Below are positions 61,535 through 64,000 of a stretch of 64,000 nucleotides of DNA, in pieces; the first letter of the stretch is position 1; every line of letters starts with the position of its first letter. The stretch comes from Thiomicrorhabdus sp. (GTDB lineage Bacteria; Pseudomonadota; Gammaproteobacteria; Thiomicrospirales; Thiomicrospiraceae), in assembly GCF_963677875.1 (NCBI RefSeq), contig NZ_OY782569.1, positions 150,597-214,596 on the forward strand, given 5' to 3'. The notes beneath the pieces were generated by a model, which was not told the origin of the DNA, did no database searches, and saw only the letters and a list, made by a program, of their open reading frames with translations. A program made the position numbers and the translations under genes.

Positions 61535-63502
61535 TTAAGGGTGCTTGGCGTCGGTAGCCTGGGCGATGTTCTTTTGGCTGATGTTTGCCATAAAATTGTG
61601 TAAACGGTCGTAACGTTTATTGAGAAGGGATGTGAAAATCGTTTTATATTCCATGACCGCCTTTACGTATTCGCGCGTCTCTGTGAAGGGGATTGAATCG
61701 ATCCATTGGTCGGCTTCCAGTGAACCGGTTTCCGGTATCCAGGAATCGACTCTCTTGGGGCCGGCATTGTAAGCTGCTGTCGCCAGAATTAAATTTCCGC
61801 CATACTTTTCTTTCAGGTAGCTCAGGTAGGCGCTGCCCAGCTGAATATTACGTTCCGGGTCTTTTAAAGCACGATTATTGACTTTGTTAACCCCAATTTT
61901 CCGTCCGATATAGCGAGCTGTGCTTGGCATCAATTGCATGAGACCGACAGCCCCGGCAGAGGATTGGACATTTTCGGAAAAGGCGCTCTCTCTTCGAATG
62001 ATGCCGTAGATCCATGCCGGATCCAGACTGTTTTTCTGCGCATTTTGCATCACCGGTTGTTTGTGCGGAGTCGGGAAGCGCAGCTGGATGTCGTCCCATT
62101 TTTTGGCAATTGCCAGACTGCGAATTACTTGAGGATGCTGTTTCCATTTATGAGCCAGTACGGCAATGGCTTGAAGTTCGTCTCGATTCACTTTCGGCAA
62201 TAAATAACGCCATTCCACCTGACTGGTATTGATCCAGTCAATCGCCATTAATTCCTGGATTCTGCGCAATGAAGGGTATTTTTTGATCAGTTTTTCGGGG
62301 CTTTGCACTTTTACCGGGTTCGGGTTAAATTGATACCCTTTGTTTAACCGGTCTGCAGCCATAAAGCCGTAGAAGCTTCTTGAAGTGGACAGGGTTGCGT
62401 AGAGTTTGTTGGCGGCGCTTTTGCGGCCGGTTTTTTCCAAAGCGCGGGCTTTCCAGTAGCGCCATTGTTTCTCGTTCTGTTCTTCCGCCGGCATCAGATC
62501 GATGGTATCGAGCAGGTCGAGCCATTGAGCATTTTTAAGGTTGATTTGTGCCTGCCAGCGTAAGGATGCTTCGGTTGGGGCACCGTTACGATTCACTTCC
62601 TCCAGAAGGGCTTTTGCTTCCGGTGCGTAGCGATAAGCGGTGCGCAAAGCAATATAGCGATTCAATTCGTTGATATCGCCTTTGGTCAGGTGAAAATTTC
62701 CGGCATGGACTTTCAGCAGGGAATTTGCGTCTTGAAGGTTTTTCTTGGCAAGACGCTTGATGGCCTGTTTGAACATGACACGCTTGATATGGCGATCCAT
62801 TTTCCGCCCTTTCAGTTGGCTGACGATATGCGGTTTGGAATAAACTTTGCGCCATTCTTCAAAATCTGCCCGTTCTTGAATGGAGAGGTAGCGGCTGAGT
62901 TTTTTTGCTTCGCTTACCTGACGTTTCTCCATGGCTTTTTCAATTTTCTGCCAGATCATGCTCCCGGTCAGTCTGTGGTGTTTCAGTAGCAAAGGTTCGA
63001 GAGGCGCACAGTTTTTTGACAGTTTAATCTGCTTATTCCATAAAGGTTTCGCCAGAGTAAGCGCTTTGGTGGTTTGTTTGCTGTTGGCCAGTGCTTGAAC
63101 ATGCAGGCATTGCAAATCAGTGCTTTTCTGCGGGCGATAAAGATTCAGATAGCTTTGCCACTGTTTTTTTTCGGCAAGCAGCTTCAACCAACGGCTATAA
63201 AGCTGATCAGCCATGTAGGTTCCCTTGTAGTCGCGAAGAAAGCGCTTGAGTTCGGATGCCGGGGTGTTTTTCAGGTGAAGTCTGTAGTCGTGATAGAGTA
63301 TGTACGGGTAAAGAGGATAGTTTTTTAACTGTCGTTTGAACCGGGCAATGGCTTGGCGGTCATTGGCCCGAACGGCATCGTAAGCGTCAAGAAATGCTTG
63401 TTGCTCCCGGTTGAGTGGAGTGTCGACCTGCGCGACAGCTGGACGCCAGCTGATCAGCGCGCTCAGAAAGCATAGTAAGAACAACACTCGACTTTTGAAC
63501 AT
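61535..63502 (-). CDS. slt: Soluble lytic murein transglycosylase Slt
   Basis: A periplasmic enzyme that cleaves peptidoglycan to 1,6-anhydro muropeptides. The 655-residue protein has a signal peptide (LFLLCFLSALISWRPAVAQ), a long alpha-superhelical doughnut (about 30-470) and the C-terminal catalytic domain. Motifs there: IYGIIRRESAFSEN with the catalytic Glu near residue 500, SAGAVGLMQLMPSTA and ATAAYNAGPKRVDSW. Length matches Slt70. It is 17 bp downstream of the LysM gene, so the two probably form a cell-wall operon. Confidence 0.94.
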   Translation of the reverse strand: MFKSRVLFLLCFLSALISWRPAVAQVDTPLNREQQAFLDAYDAVRANDRQAIARFKRQLKNYPLYPYILYHDYRLHLKNTPASELKRFLRDYKGTYMADQLYSRWLKLLAEKKQWQSYLNLYRPQKSTDLQCLHVQALANSKQTTKALTLAKPLWNKQIKLSKNCAPLEPLLLKHHRLTGSMIWQKIEKAMEKRQVSEAKKLSRYLSIQERADFEEWRKVYSKPHIVSQLKGRKMDRHIKRVMFKQAIKRLAKKNLQDANSLLKVHAGNFHLTKGDINELNRYIALRTAYRYAPEAKALLEEVNRNGAPTEASLRWQAQINLKNAQWLDLLDTIDLMPAEEQNEKQWRYWKARALEKTGRKSAANKLYATLSTSRSFYGFMAADRLNKGYQFNPNPVKVQSPEKLIKKYPSLRRIQELMAIDWINTSQVEWRYLLPKVNRDELQAIAVLAHKWKQHPQVIRSLAIAKKWDDIQLRFPTPHKQPVMQNAQKNSLDPAWIYGIIRRESAFSENVQSSAGAVGLMQLMPSTARYIGRKIGVNKVNNRALKDPERNIQLGSAYLSYLKEKYGGNLILATAAYNAGPKRVDSWIPETGSLEADQWIDSIPFTETREYVKAVMEYKTIFTSLLNKRYDRLHNFMANISQKNIAQATDAKHP

Positions 63503-63519
63503 TTCTCATCACCTGAAAT

Positions 63520-64000
63520 TTAGAATGCAGAGTGGGAAGCTTCGGCTAAAGGAACATGCAACAGTTGCCCAGGGCTCAATGTAGCGTTTAAGGATAAGTT
63601 ATTCTTTTCAGCCAGTTCGTGCATCGAAACTTTGTGTCCTTGAGCGATGCTCCATAAATTATCCCCTTTTTTCACCCGATAGTGTTGGGGAGCCGTTGGA
63701 TTTTTTTTCGCCTCGGCTAATTTAATCACCATGCCAGGTCGGAGTTTGCTTCCATTGCCCAATTGTGGGTTCAGGGCCAGCAAATTTTTAACACGCGTAT
63801 CGTATCGTCGAGCCAGGCTCCACAGACTGTCACCTGATTGAACCTGGTAACTTTGCGGCACTGTGACGTTGCTTTTGGAAGCTGCTTCCAAATGGGCTTT
63901 CGCCACTTTAGTTTCGGCTAACAGATTCTCCTGCCCGGGGACTTTTAAAATCTGTCCAAGTTTCAAGACGGCATTGGGCTTCAAATTATTCAGTTCGCGC
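63520..64000 (-). CDS. LysM-repeat protein, C-terminal part (probable MltD-type lytic transglycosylase), cut by window edge
   Basis: The frame is open to the right edge and ends at 63520, giving 160 residues of C-terminus. Two complete LysM modules (YQVQSGDSLWSLARRYDTRV and YRVKKGDNLWSIAQGHKVSM) follow the end of a third (LNNLKPNAVLKLGQILKVP at the very edge). LysM binds peptidoglycan. Three C-terminal LysM units next to slt suggest membrane-bound transglycosylase MltD, but the catalytic domain is outside the window, so I leave the symbol empty. An internal TTG at 63984 is not a true start, since the frame continues upstream. Confidence 0.8.
   Translation of the reverse strand, partial: RELNNLKPNAVLKLGQILKVPGQENLLAETKVAKAHLEAASKSNVTVPQSYQVQSGDSLWSLARRYDTRVKNLLALNPQLGNGSKLRPGMVIKLAEAKKNPTAPQHYRVKKGDNLWSIAQGHKVSMHELAEKNNLSLNATLSPGQLLHVPLAEASHSAF

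Overview
The window looks like chromosome from a free-living gammaproteobacterium. The gene order (nrdR-ribD-ribE-ribBX-ribH-nusB-thiL, ruvCAB-tolQRAB-pal-cpoB-queC, ntrBC, EttA, FbpABC) and protein style suggest the sulfur-oxidising Thiomicrospira/Hydrogenovibrio/Thiomicrorhabdus group. That placement is inference from recall, not from a search. There is no rRNA and no CRISPR array. Two identical tRNA-Lys genes are present.

Layout. 1-6722: a minus-strand cellulose operon bcsG-bcsR-bcsQ-bcsA-bcsB (bcsB cut by the left edge) and a divergent XRE regulator; the gap between them carries a palindrome and repeated AGTAAA-type motifs. 7096-11854: an alanine/glycine:Na+ symporter and an fbpABC ferric-iron ABC operon with Fur-like boxes. 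12138-15338: a periplasmic DsrE protein, a PAS-GGDEF protein with a broken GGDEF motif, and EttA. 15687-22980: glyA, then nrdR with the riboflavin operon, nusB and thiL. 22998-26973: aroG, a DUF3579 gene, pilD, queD, ispA. 27261-39372: a CBS protein, DUF502, aspS, nadA, ruvCAB and the complete tol-pal system. 39385-40422: queC, which carries an apparent +1 frameshift, and the tRNA-Lys pair. 40542-48436: a Rossmann protein, a nitrogen-control cluster (small membrane protein, DtxR/MntR-like regulator, NtrB, NtrC, methyltransferase-like protein), PII, psd and argG.

48437 to about 54137 is an accessory island. It starts with a broken integron integrase (intI) whose promoter is still visible. Facing away from it are a complete ribosome recycling factor gene (frr) in first-cassette position and a GNAT acetyltransferase cassette that ends in a well-formed attC site. 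A tiny ORF and a three-gene AT-rich operon of unknown membrane and exported proteins follow. 54138-64000 returns to ordinary chromosome: pgpA, a rhodanese, a DAACS symporter, lpxH, two cyclophilins, cysS, slt and a LysM protein cut by the right edge.

Best leads: the integron remnant carrying frr; the unknown three-gene operon beside it; a candidate small RNA at about 61344-61430, with a consensus promoter, a CCUCCUC anti-Shine-Dalgarno-like segment and a strong terminator; and two single-T insertions that break queC and a small exported-peptide gene, which could be real mutations or sequence errors. A palindrome with NtrC-like half-sites also precedes the ntrBC cluster.
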